Source: Sulfurihydrogenibium sp. (GTDB lineage: Bacteria > Aquificota > Aquificia > Aquificales > Hydrogenothermaceae). Taken from it: DNA of 45,611 nucleotides. Below are positions 32,035 through 41,589 of this stretch, piece by piece. Under the pieces are notes generated by a model that had not been told where the DNA came from, made no database searches, and worked only from the letters and a program-made list of their open reading frames with translations. Within the stretch, counting starts at the first letter, position 1, and each line of letters begins with the position of its first letter. Made by a program: the position numbers and the translations under genes. The stretch is from positions 1 through 45,611 of the forward strand of contig NZ_JAPYVU010000008.1 of the NCBI RefSeq assembly GCF_028276765.1. Reading direction: 5' to 3'.

Positions 32035-33902
32035 AGATATCAAAATTAATTTTAGAAAACTTCAGAGGGTTTTATGGTAAACATGAAATTTTATTCGATA
32101 ATTTTAATGTTTTTATAGGAAAAAATGACCAAGGTAAATCTTCAATCTTGGAAGCAATAGATATTTTTATCTATGATGGGAAAGGGAATGTTAAAACAGA
32201 ATCAAAAGATTTAAATATTGACGCTGAAAAAAATGGAATTTCAGAATTTAAAATTGCTATAGAGTTTTCCGATGTCCCAAAATATGTGATTATTGATGCC
32301 TCCAATCCTACCTCCTTAGAAGATGAGTATTTGTTAAATGAGAACAATTTGTTAGAAATTTGGAAAATATTTAGGAATGGCAAGGTTGCAGATACCATTT
32401 TAAGATGCAAACATCCTGTTAATGATGATTTTTTGAAAAATATTATGAAAAAAAAGAGAAGTGAATTGCAAGAATTTGTAGAAGAAAAAGGAATATATGT
32501 AGCTGATAAACGAAAGGCAGCAGAGTTGCGAAAATCTATTAGAGAATATTACATAAAGAAAGATGGTGAACTTAAATATGATATTATAGATTTACCTATT
32601 AATGCTGAAGGTTTAAAAGATATTTGGAGTCAATTAAATAAATATCTTCCCATATATGCCCTTTTCCAATCGGATAGAAAAAACATAGATCAAGATGCAG
32701 AAATACAGGACCCATTAAAAATAAAAATTGAACAAGTTTTTAAAAAAGAGGAAATACAAGAAGCTCTTGAAAACATAGCTAAAAAAGTGAATAACGAAAT
32801 TAAAGAGATTGCTGATTTAATAATTCATAAATTCAAAGAAATATCAACCATTGAAACTTCAATATACCCAGATATCCCTAATGTCTCGGATCTTAAATGG
32901 AAGGATGTTTATAAGAATCTTGGGTTTAAGACTGAAGATGATATACCTTTAAACAAGAGGGGGAGTGGTTTTAGAAGAATTGTACTGCTAAGCTCTTTAT
33001 TAGTTGATGTTGAGAAAAAAACAGAAGGAAATGAAGATTCTCATGTGATATATGCAATTGAAGAACCAGAAACTTCTCTACACCCAGACCTACAGATAAA
33101 ATTGGTAAATTCTTTAATTGAATTATCAAAGAAAGCTAATTATCAAATAATATTGACTACGCATAGTCCAGCCTTAATAAGGTTGTTTGAGACTAAACAT
33201 ATAAAGTATGTTGAAAAAGTAGAAGGAAAATCTAGGGTTTTTGATTTTTCGGAGGAAATTGTCGGAAAAATTATTGAAAATCTTGGATTACTACCTGAAA
33301 TATCAAAGGTGGTTTTATGCGTAGAAGGCAAAATTGATGAACTATTTCTTAAAAATATAAATCAAAATATTGAAGAACTAAGAAAAATAATAGATTTAGA
33401 GGGTTGTATAAATAATGGACTTTTAGCCATTATTCCTATGAATGGAAGCAATCTAAAAGATTGGATTAATAGACATGCTTTAAAGAATACAAACGTAATC
33501 GAATATCATTTATACGATAGAGATCATAACGAGCAATATAAAAAAGCGATTGAAATCGTAAAATCAAGAGAAGATGGTTCAAAAGCTCAATTAACCAAAA
33601 AGAGAGAGATAGAAAATTATGTTCCGAAAGAAATCATAGAGGCAGAACTTGGAATTACTTTGAATATAGAAGACTCAGAATGGGATAATGCAGATATTGT
33701 GGAAGCTATTAAAAATTATGATAAATACAAAAAAATGAAAGACTCGGATATTAAAAAAATCATTTGCGGATCATGTGCAAAAAAAATAACCAAAGACCAC
33801 CTTGTAAAATTAGGTGCATGGGATGAGGTTAAGGGTTGGTTTGAGGATATAAAAGGCCTTATAGATAAGGCATGGAAAAGGAGGGATAATTCTCGTGCCT
33901 AA
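32031..33902 (+). CDS. OLD-like ATPase/TOPRIM nuclease embedded in the type I locus
   Basis: The 623-residue protein has an SMC/ABC-like ATPase: Walker A FIGKNDQGKSS (residues 28-38), Walker B IEEPETSLHPD, and the switch-like ILTTHSPALIRLF. A TOPRIM domain follows, with VLCVEGKIDELFL and YDRDHNEQ (Glu, and Asp-x-Asp). This is the design of OLD-family nucleases such as GajA. ATG 32031 overlaps the hsdS stop (ATGA), so it is translated with the restriction system. It is likely an extra defence effector; genes of this kind linked to hsd loci are known as restriction-linked ORFs. Confidence 0.85.
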   Translation: MKISKLILENFRGFYGKHEILFDNFNVFIGKNDQGKSSILEAIDIFIYDGKGNVKTESKDLNIDAEKNGISEFKIAIEFSDVPKYVIIDASNPTSLEDEYLLNENNLLEIWKIFRNGKVADTILRCKHPVNDDFLKNIMKKKRSELQEFVEEKGIYVADKRKAAELRKSIREYYIKKDGELKYDIIDLPINAEGLKDIWSQLNKYLPIYALFQSDRKNIDQDAEIQDPLKIKIEQVFKKEEIQEALENIAKKVNNEIKEIADLIIHKFKEISTIETSIYPDIPNVSDLKWKDVYKNLGFKTEDDIPLNKRGSGFRRIVLLSSLLVDVEKKTEGNEDSHVIYAIEEPETSLHPDLQIKLVNSLIELSKKANYQIILTTHSPALIRLFETKHIKYVEKVEGKSRVFDFSEEIVGKIIENLGLLPEISKVVLCVEGKIDELFLKNINQNIEELRKIIDLEGCINNGLLAIIPMNGSNLKDWINRHALKNTNVIEYHLYDRDHNEQYKKAIEIVKSREDGSKAQLTKKREIENYVPKEIIEAELGITLNIEDSEWDNADIVEAIKNYDKYKKMKDSDIKKIICGSCAKKITKDHLVKLGAWDEVKGWFEDIKGLIDKAWKRRDNSRA

Positions 33903-33954
33903 CCTTAACGAGTTTTCCATCAATATGAAAAGATAATAAAATGCGAGGGTTTTC

Positions 33955-36900
33955 ATGATATACGAAAACGAAATAGAACAGTTAGCTATAGACCAGCTAA
34001 AAGAAATTGGCTATGAATACTATCACGGACAAGAAATAGCTCCAAACAGCCAAAATCCAAAGAGACAATCTATAGAAGAAGTCATACACGAAGGAGACTT
34101 AAGAAATGCACTAAAAAGAATAAATCCAAACGTTCAATCAAACTTAATAGAAGAAGCTATAAAAACTATAAAGCATCCACACAGCCAAAACCTAATAGAC
34201 AACAACGAAAAATTTCATAAAATGCTTATAGAAGGCGTTAGTGTAAACTATATAAAAGACGGAGAAGAAAGAGCAGAAATTATAAAAATAATAGATTTTC
34301 AAAACCCAGAAAACAACCACTTTTTAGCAGTAAATCAATATACAGTAAAAGAGAAAAACAACATTAAAATACCTGATATAGTGCTGTTTATAAATGGCTT
34401 ACCGTTAGTAGTTATGGAGCTAAAAAATCCAACAGAAGAAGATGTAAATATCATGTCAGCCTACAATCAACTTCAAACCTACAAAGAAACTATACCATCA
34501 CTATTTACCTATAACGAAATACTCATAATCTCTGACGGAGAGGAAGCAAGAGCAGGGAGTTTGACAGCAGGATTTGACAGATTTCTTGCTTGGAAGTCAG
34601 CAGATGGAAAAACGATATCAAAAACTAATCAGCTGGAAACCATCATAAAAGGATTACTAAATAAAAAAACAATCATAGATTTTATAAAAAACTTTGCAGT
34701 ATTTCAAAAATCAAAATATGAAGATGAAAAAACAAGACAAATATTTATAACATTAGATAAAAAAATAGCAGCATATCATCAATACTACGCAGTAAATAAA
34801 GCTATCGAAACCACTATAAAGGCAATATTAGATAAAACAAGAAAAGCAGGCGTCATATGGCATACACAAGGCAGCGGAAAGTCTTTAACGATGGTATACT
34901 ACGCAGGGAAAATCATTCAACATCTAAACAATCCTACCATAGTAGTTTTAACAGATAGAAATGATTTAGACGACCAGCTTTTTGAAACATTTTCTCAATC
35001 TAAGGATCTTTTAAGACAAGAACCAAAAAAAGCAGAAAGTAGAGAAGATTTAAAACGGTTATTAAAAGTAAACTCAGGAGGTATTATTTTTACCACCATT
35101 CAAAAATTCTTGCCAGAAGATGGAAACGTCTTTGAGTTGTTATCAGAAAGAGAAAACATAATTGTTATAGCAGATGAAGCACACAGGACACAGTATGGCT
35201 TTAAAGCAAAGATAGATAAAAAGACAGGAGAGACCACCTACGGTTATGCAAAATACATAAGAGATGCATTACCAAACGCCACATTTATAGCCTTTACGGG
35301 AACGCCAATAGAAAAAGAAGATAAAAACACGCCAGCAGTGTTTGGAGACTATATAGACATATACTACATCTCACAATCAATAGAAGACAAAATGACAGTT
35401 CCTATATACTACGAAAGCAGGTTAATAAAAGTATCATTAACAGAGGAAGGAAAACAGCTTATAAAAGAGTTTGAAGAAGAATTGGAAGAAGTAGGCTTAG
35501 AATTGGTAGAACAAAGCGATAAGACAAAAAGACTTGAACAAATACTTGGAGCAGAAGACCGACTAAATCAGCTTGCAAAAGATATAGTAGAACATTTTGA
35601 AAAAAGGCAAGAAGTCTTCGAAGGAAAAGCCATGATAGTGGCATTATCAAGACCAATAGCAGCAAAGCTATATCAAAAAATCATACAGCTAAGACCGGAT
35701 TGGCACAGCGACGACCTGACAAAAGGAAAAATAAAAGTAGTCTATACCCGTAGCTCTTCTGATGGATCAGAAATAGCAAAGCACCATACCACAAAAGAGC
35801 AAAGAAAACTACTTCAAAAAAGAATGAAAGACCCACAAGATGAGCTAAAGCTTGTAATAGTAGTTGATATGTGGTTAACAGGCTTTGATGTACCATGCTT
35901 GCATACAATGTATATAGACAAACCAATGAAAGGACATACCCTTATGCAGGCTATAGCAAGAGTTAACAGAGTATACAAAGATAAACCAGGCGGATTAATA
36001 GTAGATTATCACGGAATAGCAACAGACCTAAAAGAAGCCCTTTCTTTCTACTCAAAAAGTGGAGGAAGAGGAGACCCGGCAATAATACAAGAAAAAGCGG
36101 TAGATTTAATGATAGATAAATACGAAATCGTCTCAAACATGCTGCATGGATTTAATTATAAAGAATACTTTACAACATCAGATACAAGGAAAAAGCTTGA
36201 TATATTAAGAGATGCAGTAGAATATGTACTTGGATTAGAAGATGGCAAAAAGAGATTTATAAAACATGTAACAGAACTTTCAAAATCTTTTGCACTGGCA
36301 ATACCACACGAAAAAGCATTAGAGATAAAGGACCATGTAGCATTTTTCCAAGCCGTAAAATCAAGAATATTAAAACTAACAAGCACAGGCGGAAACACAG
36401 ATAGAACATCAAAAGCAAACTACGAGATAGAAACAACCATAAAGCAGATATTAGACAAAGCTTTAATATCAGAACAAGTAATAGATGTATTTGAAATAGC
36501 AGGCATCAAAAAGCCAGAAATCAGTATATTATCTGAAGAATTCCTGTTAGAAATAAAAAATATGCAACATAAAAATATAGCAATAGAACTATTAAAAAGA
36601 ATTATAAACGACCAAATAAAGATAATAACAAAAAGAAGCTATGTAAAAAGCAAATCCTTATTAGAGCTATACGAGGAAATTATTAAAAAATATCAAAACA
36701 AAATCCTTACCGCAGCCCAAGTAATAGAAGAACTTCTTAATCTTGCAAGAGAAATAAGAGAAATAAGTAAAGAGCCAGAGCAAATGGGACTTACAGAATA
36801 CGAATACGCATTTTATACAGCAGTAGCAGACAATAAAAGTGCATTGGAATTGATGGGAAAAGAAAAATTAAAAGAGCTTGCGACAGTTTTATTCCAAGAG

Positions 36901-37077
36901 GTAAGAAAAAATGCTACTATAGACTGGACGATCAGAGAAAACGTTAAAGCCAAGCTAAGAGTTGCTGTAAAAAGAATCTTGAGAAAATACGGATATCCAC
37001 CGGATATGCAAGAATTAGCAACAGAAACTGTAATAAAACAAGCAGAAATGATAGCTCAGGAAATAGCGGATATGTAA
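33955..37077 (+). CDS. hsdR: type I restriction endonuclease, motor subunit
   Basis: The 1040-residue protein has an N-terminal PD-(D/E)xK nuclease domain (IPDIVLFINGLPLVVMELKNP region, residues about 138-160, Asp and E-x-K), the SF2 translocase motifs HTQGSGKSLTM (I), ADEAHRTQYG (II), FTGTPIEKED (III) and QAIARVNRVY (VI), and a helical C-terminal region. Nothing is missing, so the restriction arm looks intact although hsdM is shortened. It starts 52 bases after the OLD-like gene. Confidence 0.95.
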   Translation: MIYENEIEQLAIDQLKEIGYEYYHGQEIAPNSQNPKRQSIEEVIHEGDLRNALKRINPNVQSNLIEEAIKTIKHPHSQNLIDNNEKFHKMLIEGVSVNYIKDGEERAEIIKIIDFQNPENNHFLAVNQYTVKEKNNIKIPDIVLFINGLPLVVMELKNPTEEDVNIMSAYNQLQTYKETIPSLFTYNEILIISDGEEARAGSLTAGFDRFLAWKSADGKTISKTNQLETIIKGLLNKKTIIDFIKNFAVFQKSKYEDEKTRQIFITLDKKIAAYHQYYAVNKAIETTIKAILDKTRKAGVIWHTQGSGKSLTMVYYAGKIIQHLNNPTIVVLTDRNDLDDQLFETFSQSKDLLRQEPKKAESREDLKRLLKVNSGGIIFTTIQKFLPEDGNVFELLSERENIIVIADEAHRTQYGFKAKIDKKTGETTYGYAKYIRDALPNATFIAFTGTPIEKEDKNTPAVFGDYIDIYYISQSIEDKMTVPIYYESRLIKVSLTEEGKQLIKEFEEELEEVGLELVEQSDKTKRLEQILGAEDRLNQLAKDIVEHFEKRQEVFEGKAMIVALSRPIAAKLYQKIIQLRPDWHSDDLTKGKIKVVYTRSSSDGSEIAKHHTTKEQRKLLQKRMKDPQDELKLVIVVDMWLTGFDVPCLHTMYIDKPMKGHTLMQAIARVNRVYKDKPGGLIVDYHGIATDLKEALSFYSKSGGRGDPAIIQEKAVDLMIDKYEIVSNMLHGFNYKEYFTTSDTRKKLDILRDAVEYVLGLEDGKKRFIKHVTELSKSFALAIPHEKALEIKDHVAFFQAVKSRILKLTSTGGNTDRTSKANYEIETTIKQILDKALISEQVIDVFEIAGIKKPEISILSEEFLLEIKNMQHKNIAIELLKRIINDQIKIITKRSYVKSKSLLELYEEIIKKYQNKILTAAQVIEELLNLAREIREISKEPEQMGLTEYEYAFYTAVADNKSALELMGKEKLKELATVLFQEVRKNATIDWTIRENVKAKLRVAVKRILRKYGYPPDMQELATETVIKQAEMIAQEIADM

Positions 37078-37150
37078 GCAGAAGTAGCCTCAGGATAACG
37101 AATTGAAGTTTATATTAGTTTTAGGCAGACTAGAATTTTAGCAGCAGTCC

Positions 37151-37939
37151 CTAACTCAATTCCTTGCTTCTTTTTGTTGCAGATTCTACCGCAGACATTA
37201 CAGCATCTTTAAAATTTTTCTTTTCAAGCTCATGTAAACCATAGATAGTCGTTCCTGCCGGAGAAGTCACCATATCCCTTAAAACTACCGGATGCTGACC
37301 GGATTCTTTTAATAACTTGGCAGAGCCTAAAACTGTTTGAGTTGCAATTTTTAAAGCCATATCATAAGATAATCCCATTTTAACTCCGCCTTGAGCCAAA
37401 GCATCAATAAAATTAAACACATAAGCAGGACCACTTCCGGACAAACCTGTGATTACGTCTAACAACTCTTCCTTGACCTCATAAACTTCTCCCAAAGTTT
37501 TAAGCAAGCTTAGAATATAGTCCTTTTTTTCTGTATTTTTTTCAAAGCTAACACCAATCACACCCTCACCAATCAAGGCAGGAGTGTTTGGCATGATTCT
37601 AACTATCAAAGGCTTTTCAGCAAACTTTTTTATCTTTTCTATCTTTACACCGGCTAAAACTGATATTAATATCTGATTTTCTTTGAATAAATCCTTAACC
37701 GGCTCCAAAGTACTTTCAATGTCTTTTGGCTTTACTGCAAGAAATATTATTTCAGACAGATTTACAACCTTTCTTATATCAGCACCGGCTACGTTATACT
37801 TTTCTATAATATCTTTTACTCTGACTTGATTAATATCTGTGATGACAATTTCCGGCCCATTTATACCTGCTTTTTCAATCAAACCTTTTAAAATAGCTTC
37901 TCCCATATTTCCAACGCCAATGATTCCTATCTTAAACAT
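37151..37939 (-). CDS. proC: pyrroline-5-carboxylate reductase
   Basis: The 262-residue enzyme makes the last step of proline synthesis with NAD(P)H. It has an N-terminal Rossmann motif (IGIIGVGNMGEAILKG), the family motifs FLAVKP and RIMPNTPALIGEG, and the C-terminal signature SGSGPAYVFNFIDAL...DMVTSPAGTTIYGL. Its start overlaps the end of the exonuclease gene by eight bases. Confidence 0.95.
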   Translation of the reverse strand: MFKIGIIGVGNMGEAILKGLIEKAGINGPEIVITDINQVRVKDIIEKYNVAGADIRKVVNLSEIIFLAVKPKDIESTLEPVKDLFKENQILISVLAGVKIEKIKKFAEKPLIVRIMPNTPALIGEGVIGVSFEKNTEKKDYILSLLKTLGEVYEVKEELLDVITGLSGSGPAYVFNFIDALAQGGVKMGLSYDMALKIATQTVLGSAKLLKESGQHPVVLRDMVTSPAGTTIYGLHELEKKNFKDAVMSAVESATKRSKELS

Positions 37940-38549
37940 ACCTTCTCCTTTTTGATGGCAGTTTTAAATCTTTACCATTAGAAAGCCTTATTAAATCAAT
38001 AACTTTATTAACTTTATAGTTTTGAAGATAGTCAACAAACTTTTTAAAAAGCTCATAAGTAACTTCTGCATCTGCCAAAGCTCTGTGCTTTCTATGGTAA
38101 GGAATATTAAAATGATAAGCTAAGTTAGTAAGTGATTTACTTTTTAAATCCGGAAACAATCTATTTGCAAGAACCAAAGTGCATATAACAGGATTTTGAA
38201 TAAGCTTTCCTGTCAATTGAAATGATGCTTCGTTTAAAAATGATATATCAAATTTGGCATTATGGGCTATGATGATTGAGTTTTTAGTAAACTCTAAAAA
38301 ATGTGGAAAAACCTGTTCAATTTTTAGTTTATCTATTACCAACGGGTTTGTGATTCCTGTAAGCTTTGTAATATGCTCTGGAATAAATCCAATGGATGGT
38401 TTTACTAATGTATGAAATCTTTCTGTGATAACATTCCCTTCAACCTTTATCGCGGCAATTTCTATTATCTCGCTTGTTTTAGGATTTAGTCCTGTTGTTT
38501 CTAAGTCTACTACTGTAAACGTTGCTTCTTCTATTGTTAAGTTAATCAT
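37932..38549 (-). CDS. DnaQ-like 3'-5' exonuclease (DEDDh family)
   Basis: The 205-residue protein carries all three exonuclease motifs: VVDLETTGLNP (Asp, Glu), HNAKFDISFL and HRALADAEVT (His, Asp). It resembles the proofreading epsilon subunit of DNA polymerase III and related free-standing exonucleases; the assignment to the polymerase itself is not certain. It is upstream of and overlapping proC. Confidence 0.85.
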   Translation of the reverse strand: MINLTIEEATFTVVDLETTGLNPKTSEIIEIAAIKVEGNVITERFHTLVKPSIGFIPEHITKLTGITNPLVIDKLKIEQVFPHFLEFTKNSIIIAHNAKFDISFLNEASFQLTGKLIQNPVICTLVLANRLFPDLKSKSLTNLAYHFNIPYHRKHRALADAEVTYELFKKFVDYLQNYKVNKVIDLIRLSNGKDLKLPSKRRRYV

Positions 38550-38585
38550 TTTAGTATCCTTTAATGCAAGATGTAAATATTATAC

Positions 38586-38740
38586 AGAGACTGTTCCAAA
38601 AATCAATGTTGTCATTCTGAGCGAAGCGAAGAATCTCATATTTTTCTTTTCAAGTCAAAAAATCAAAAAAGGAGATCCTTCGGACTTACGTCCTCAGGAT
38701 GACGGATAAGGGTAATCTTGTAAAAATTTTGGAACACTCT
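38586..38740 (-). mobile_element. MITE-1, complete copy (inverted)
   Basis: Ends AGACTGTTCCAAAAATC and AATTTTGGAACACTCT. Inside are CATTCTGAGCGAAGCGAAG and GGAGATCCTTCGGACTTACG, in the opposite order to the copy at 25188. Confidence 0.75.
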
Positions 38741-38791
38741 CCTTATTGTATGAAAAAATTCATGAATTATTGTCTCTACTCACAATCTCAC

Positions 38792-39859
38792 CTATCTTAT
38801 CTTTAACGTTGAAAGTGCTATAATTGATAATAATAAAGAAATTATCCACACTCTAACAACTATTTTCGGCTCTGGAAGTCCTGCCAGTTCAAAATGATGA
38901 TGAATCGGAGCCATTTTAAACAGCCTTTTACCGCCTGTTAATCTAAAATATGCTACCTGTGCAATTACCGACAAAGTTTCTACTACAAAAATACCTCCTA
39001 CAACTGCAAGGATTAATTCTTGTTTTGTAATTATAGATGCTATTCCTAAAACTGCTCCAATTGATAATGACCCACCATCTCCCATAAACATTTCAGCCGG
39101 AAAAGAATTAAACCACAGAAAACCAAGACCACCGCCTAACAAAGCCATTAAGAAAACCGTTATCTCTCCACTACCATCTATGTAAGGTATAAATAAATAT
39201 TTTGATAATACCGCATTACCGGTTATGTATGCAAAGATTGAAAACGTTGCAACAGATATTAAAGAAGGACCTATTGCCAAGCCATCAAGACCATCTGTTA
39301 AATTTACCGCGTTGGATGTACCAACGATTATAAAAATCATCCAAAATAGATAAAACACCCCTAAATCAATAGATAAATTTTTAAAAAACGGAACATATAA
39401 AACTGTATTAAATTTTGGATAAGTATAAAGAATAAAAGCTACAATAGAAGCCGCAGAAAGTTGCATAAGAAACTTGGCTTTTGAAGATAGACCTTTTTTA
39501 TCTTTTATTTTTTTATAATCATCGATAAATCCAATCAGTCCAAATGATAAAAATGTTAAGATTAAAAGCCATACATATAGATTATCTAATCTACACCATA
39601 ATAAAGATGTTAAACTCACAACAATCAAAATCATCACACCGCCCATTGTTGGTGTGTGCTTTTTCATCTGATGCCAGTCTGGTGTATCTTCTCTTACATA
39701 ACCACCTTGCTTATTTTGAAAAATTTTTAATTTATTAATTACATAAGGACCAATAAGCAATGAAATAAAAAATGCAGTAATTAATGCATAAAAACCTCTA
39801 AATGTTATGTATTTAAAAAGATTAATATCAAAGTGTTCATAAAATAAATGATAAAACAT
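38792..39859 (-). CDS. mraY: phospho-MurNAc-pentapeptide transferase
   Basis: The 355-residue membrane enzyme makes lipid I for peptidoglycan. Family marks are TPTMGGVMIL, GFIDDYKKI, NLTDGLDGLA, FMGDGGSLSIG and the cytoplasmic MAPIHHHFEL. About ten membrane helices are visible. It starts at ATG 39859 behind AAGGAGAGG. It is separated from any mur cluster within this window. Confidence 0.96.
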   Translation of the reverse strand: MFYHLFYEHFDINLFKYITFRGFYALITAFFISLLIGPYVINKLKIFQNKQGGYVREDTPDWHQMKKHTPTMGGVMILIVVSLTSLLWCRLDNLYVWLLILTFLSFGLIGFIDDYKKIKDKKGLSSKAKFLMQLSAASIVAFILYTYPKFNTVLYVPFFKNLSIDLGVFYLFWMIFIIVGTSNAVNLTDGLDGLAIGPSLISVATFSIFAYITGNAVLSKYLFIPYIDGSGEITVFLMALLGGGLGFLWFNSFPAEMFMGDGGSLSIGAVLGIASIITKQELILAVVGGIFVVETLSVIAQVAYFRLTGGKRLFKMAPIHHHFELAGLPEPKIVVRVWIISLLLSIIALSTLKIR

Positions 39860-39868
39860 AACCTCTCC

Positions 39869-40441
39869 TTAGCATCTATTTATTGAAAATAGTCTATCTA
39901 ATATTATCGCGGCGGCGTTTCTTACAGAAAGATGATTATAATCGCCCGGACCTAAAATAGGTTCTAATATATAATCGCAGCTTGAAACTAACTCCTCAGG
40001 CATTCCCCAACCTGTGCCAAGAAGTATTAAAAATATTTCATCTTTATTTTTTAAAATTTTTCTCATCTCACCATAACTTACAGTTTGTGGATATTTTTTT
40101 GCTGATGTAGCTATTAACTTTGGATATTTTCCTTTTTCTTTCTTTATTTCTTCAAGCATCTGTGTAATGGATGAAACAACTCTTACCATACTACCGGCCA
40201 TGGACCTTTTCGGATTGAATTTAGAGCCAAATCCTTCTGTCCAGTATTTAAGTTGTTCTTTGATGATAAACTGTTGTGCTTCTAATGGTTGGACTATGTA
40301 ATATGCTTGGAGTTCATATGTTCTTGCCGGTCTTGCTACATCATGAAAGTCTAATGTTGTAAAAGATGTACATATCCATCTTCCTTCTTTATTCTTTGCC
40401 GGATAATGAATAACAGAAATATAAACATTATCGTTTGTCAA
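39869..40441 (-). CDS. SPOUT-type RNA methyltransferase family protein
   Basis: The 190-residue protein starts at TTG 40441 behind CGGAGG. Its C-terminal part (ILLGTGWGMPEE...LEPILGPGDYNHLSVRNAA) is a SPOUT knot-like SAM-binding region, as in the SAM-dependent RNA methyltransferase family PF09936. The RNA target is unknown. It is placed just upstream of mraY, 9 bases from its start, and is probably co-transcribed with it. Confidence 0.75.
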   Translation of the reverse strand: MTNDNVYISVIHYPAKNKEGRWICTSFTTLDFHDVARPARTYELQAYYIVQPLEAQQFIIKEQLKYWTEGFGSKFNPKRSMAGSMVRVVSSITQMLEEIKKEKGKYPKLIATSAKKYPQTVSYGEMRKILKNKDEIFLILLGTGWGMPEELVSSCDYILEPILGPGDYNHLSVRNAAAIILDRLFSINRC

Positions 40442-40495
40442 TTTATCCTCCGTTTTTATGTTGCTGACCTATTTCTGACTTTTCAATTATAATAT

Positions 40496-41434
40496 TTATA
40501 AACTATTTAGCTTTTCTCTCACTTCATCCAAGCTGTGACTTTTTCCGACTATTCTTAAAATTTGCTTTAGAGTTTCTATATTATCTATTTGATTAACTTT
40601 TTCTACTATAGATTTATCAACCACTCCAAACTTTACATCTATCAAATCTATTATATTCTCTCTTAAATTTTCTATTTTTCCTTCTATTTTCAATTTATCA
40701 GTGAATAACATCATTTTTTCTTCACCTCCTCTTATTTCTCTTAAAACTTCTTCGACCTTTTCATAATCTTTTTTTACTAATACAAGATAATTAAGAATTA
40801 TAACAAAACAATCTTCCGAACATTCAACTTTCACATCTTTGAGTAAAGTTTTTATCCTTTCTAACCTATCATGAATGTGCTTCATTATAAGCATTTCCAT
40901 GATTAAATCAACATTTTTCTTTAAGTGCCTTTTTAGATTTTCATCTTCTATTTCGTTTAGGTCTATGAGGATATAGTTGAGTTTTTGGATGTATTTGTCT
41001 AACTCTTCATCTTCTATTTCTGGAATGGTTGTCGGAAAGTTCCATTTTACCCGTCCATGGTAAAAGACTATGTTTATGATTGGTGGATAGTAATCTTTTT
41101 CTTTTAACGCTTCTTCCCAAATAACGGCGTTGTACTGCATAAGCTGAAGTGGTAGTTTTTTGTCTACGTATGATTTATGTTCGAATATCAATCTTATATA
41201 TGCATCTTTGTCGTTTAGTTTACATTTGTATAGCAAATCAAGAAAATGTTTTTTCTGATTATTTGAGAATTTTTCTGATGGTACTATTTCTAATGAGTTT
41301 AGCTGTATTTTTTGAGACAGGTCGGGTAGAAAAATACTAATAAAGTCTTGAACGTTTTTTGGGTTTGAGAATACTTGCTTAAAAAACCAATCGTGAGGTT
41401 GTATACTTTCTTTGTTTTCCACTCTAACTCCCAT
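40496..41434 (-). CDS. Rpn/YhgA-type (Transposase_31) PD-(D/E)xK nuclease
   Basis: The 312-residue protein has the family start HDWFFKQVFSNPKNVQDFI and the catalytic region FLDLLYKCKL...YIRLIFEHKS (Asp, then E-x-K), followed by a helical tail with a cluster of charged residues. E. coli RpnA promotes RecA-independent recombination by cutting DNA; whether this copy does so is not known. There is no good ribosome site before ATG 41434. Confidence 0.8.
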   Translation of the reverse strand: MGVRVENKESIQPHDWFFKQVFSNPKNVQDFISIFLPDLSQKIQLNSLEIVPSEKFSNNQKKHFLDLLYKCKLNDKDAYIRLIFEHKSYVDKKLPLQLMQYNAVIWEEALKEKDYYPPIINIVFYHGRVKWNFPTTIPEIEDEELDKYIQKLNYILIDLNEIEDENLKRHLKKNVDLIMEMLIMKHIHDRLERIKTLLKDVKVECSEDCFVIILNYLVLVKKDYEKVEEVLREIRGGEEKMMLFTDKLKIEGKIENLRENIIDLIDVKFGVVDKSIVEKVNQIDNIETLKQILRIVGKSHSLDEVREKLNSL

Positions 41435-41589
41435 CTTGTTTGTCGTTTTGAGTTTTCCATTCTTTTACACAAAAATTAACAAGCCCAATGCCTTATATGT
41501 TTTGCCTAAGCCTCCATTTTAATATCTTTAGAAATGAAAAAATTAAAACAAATCTCATCACGAAAAATAAAATCTCTCATTTTACTCTT

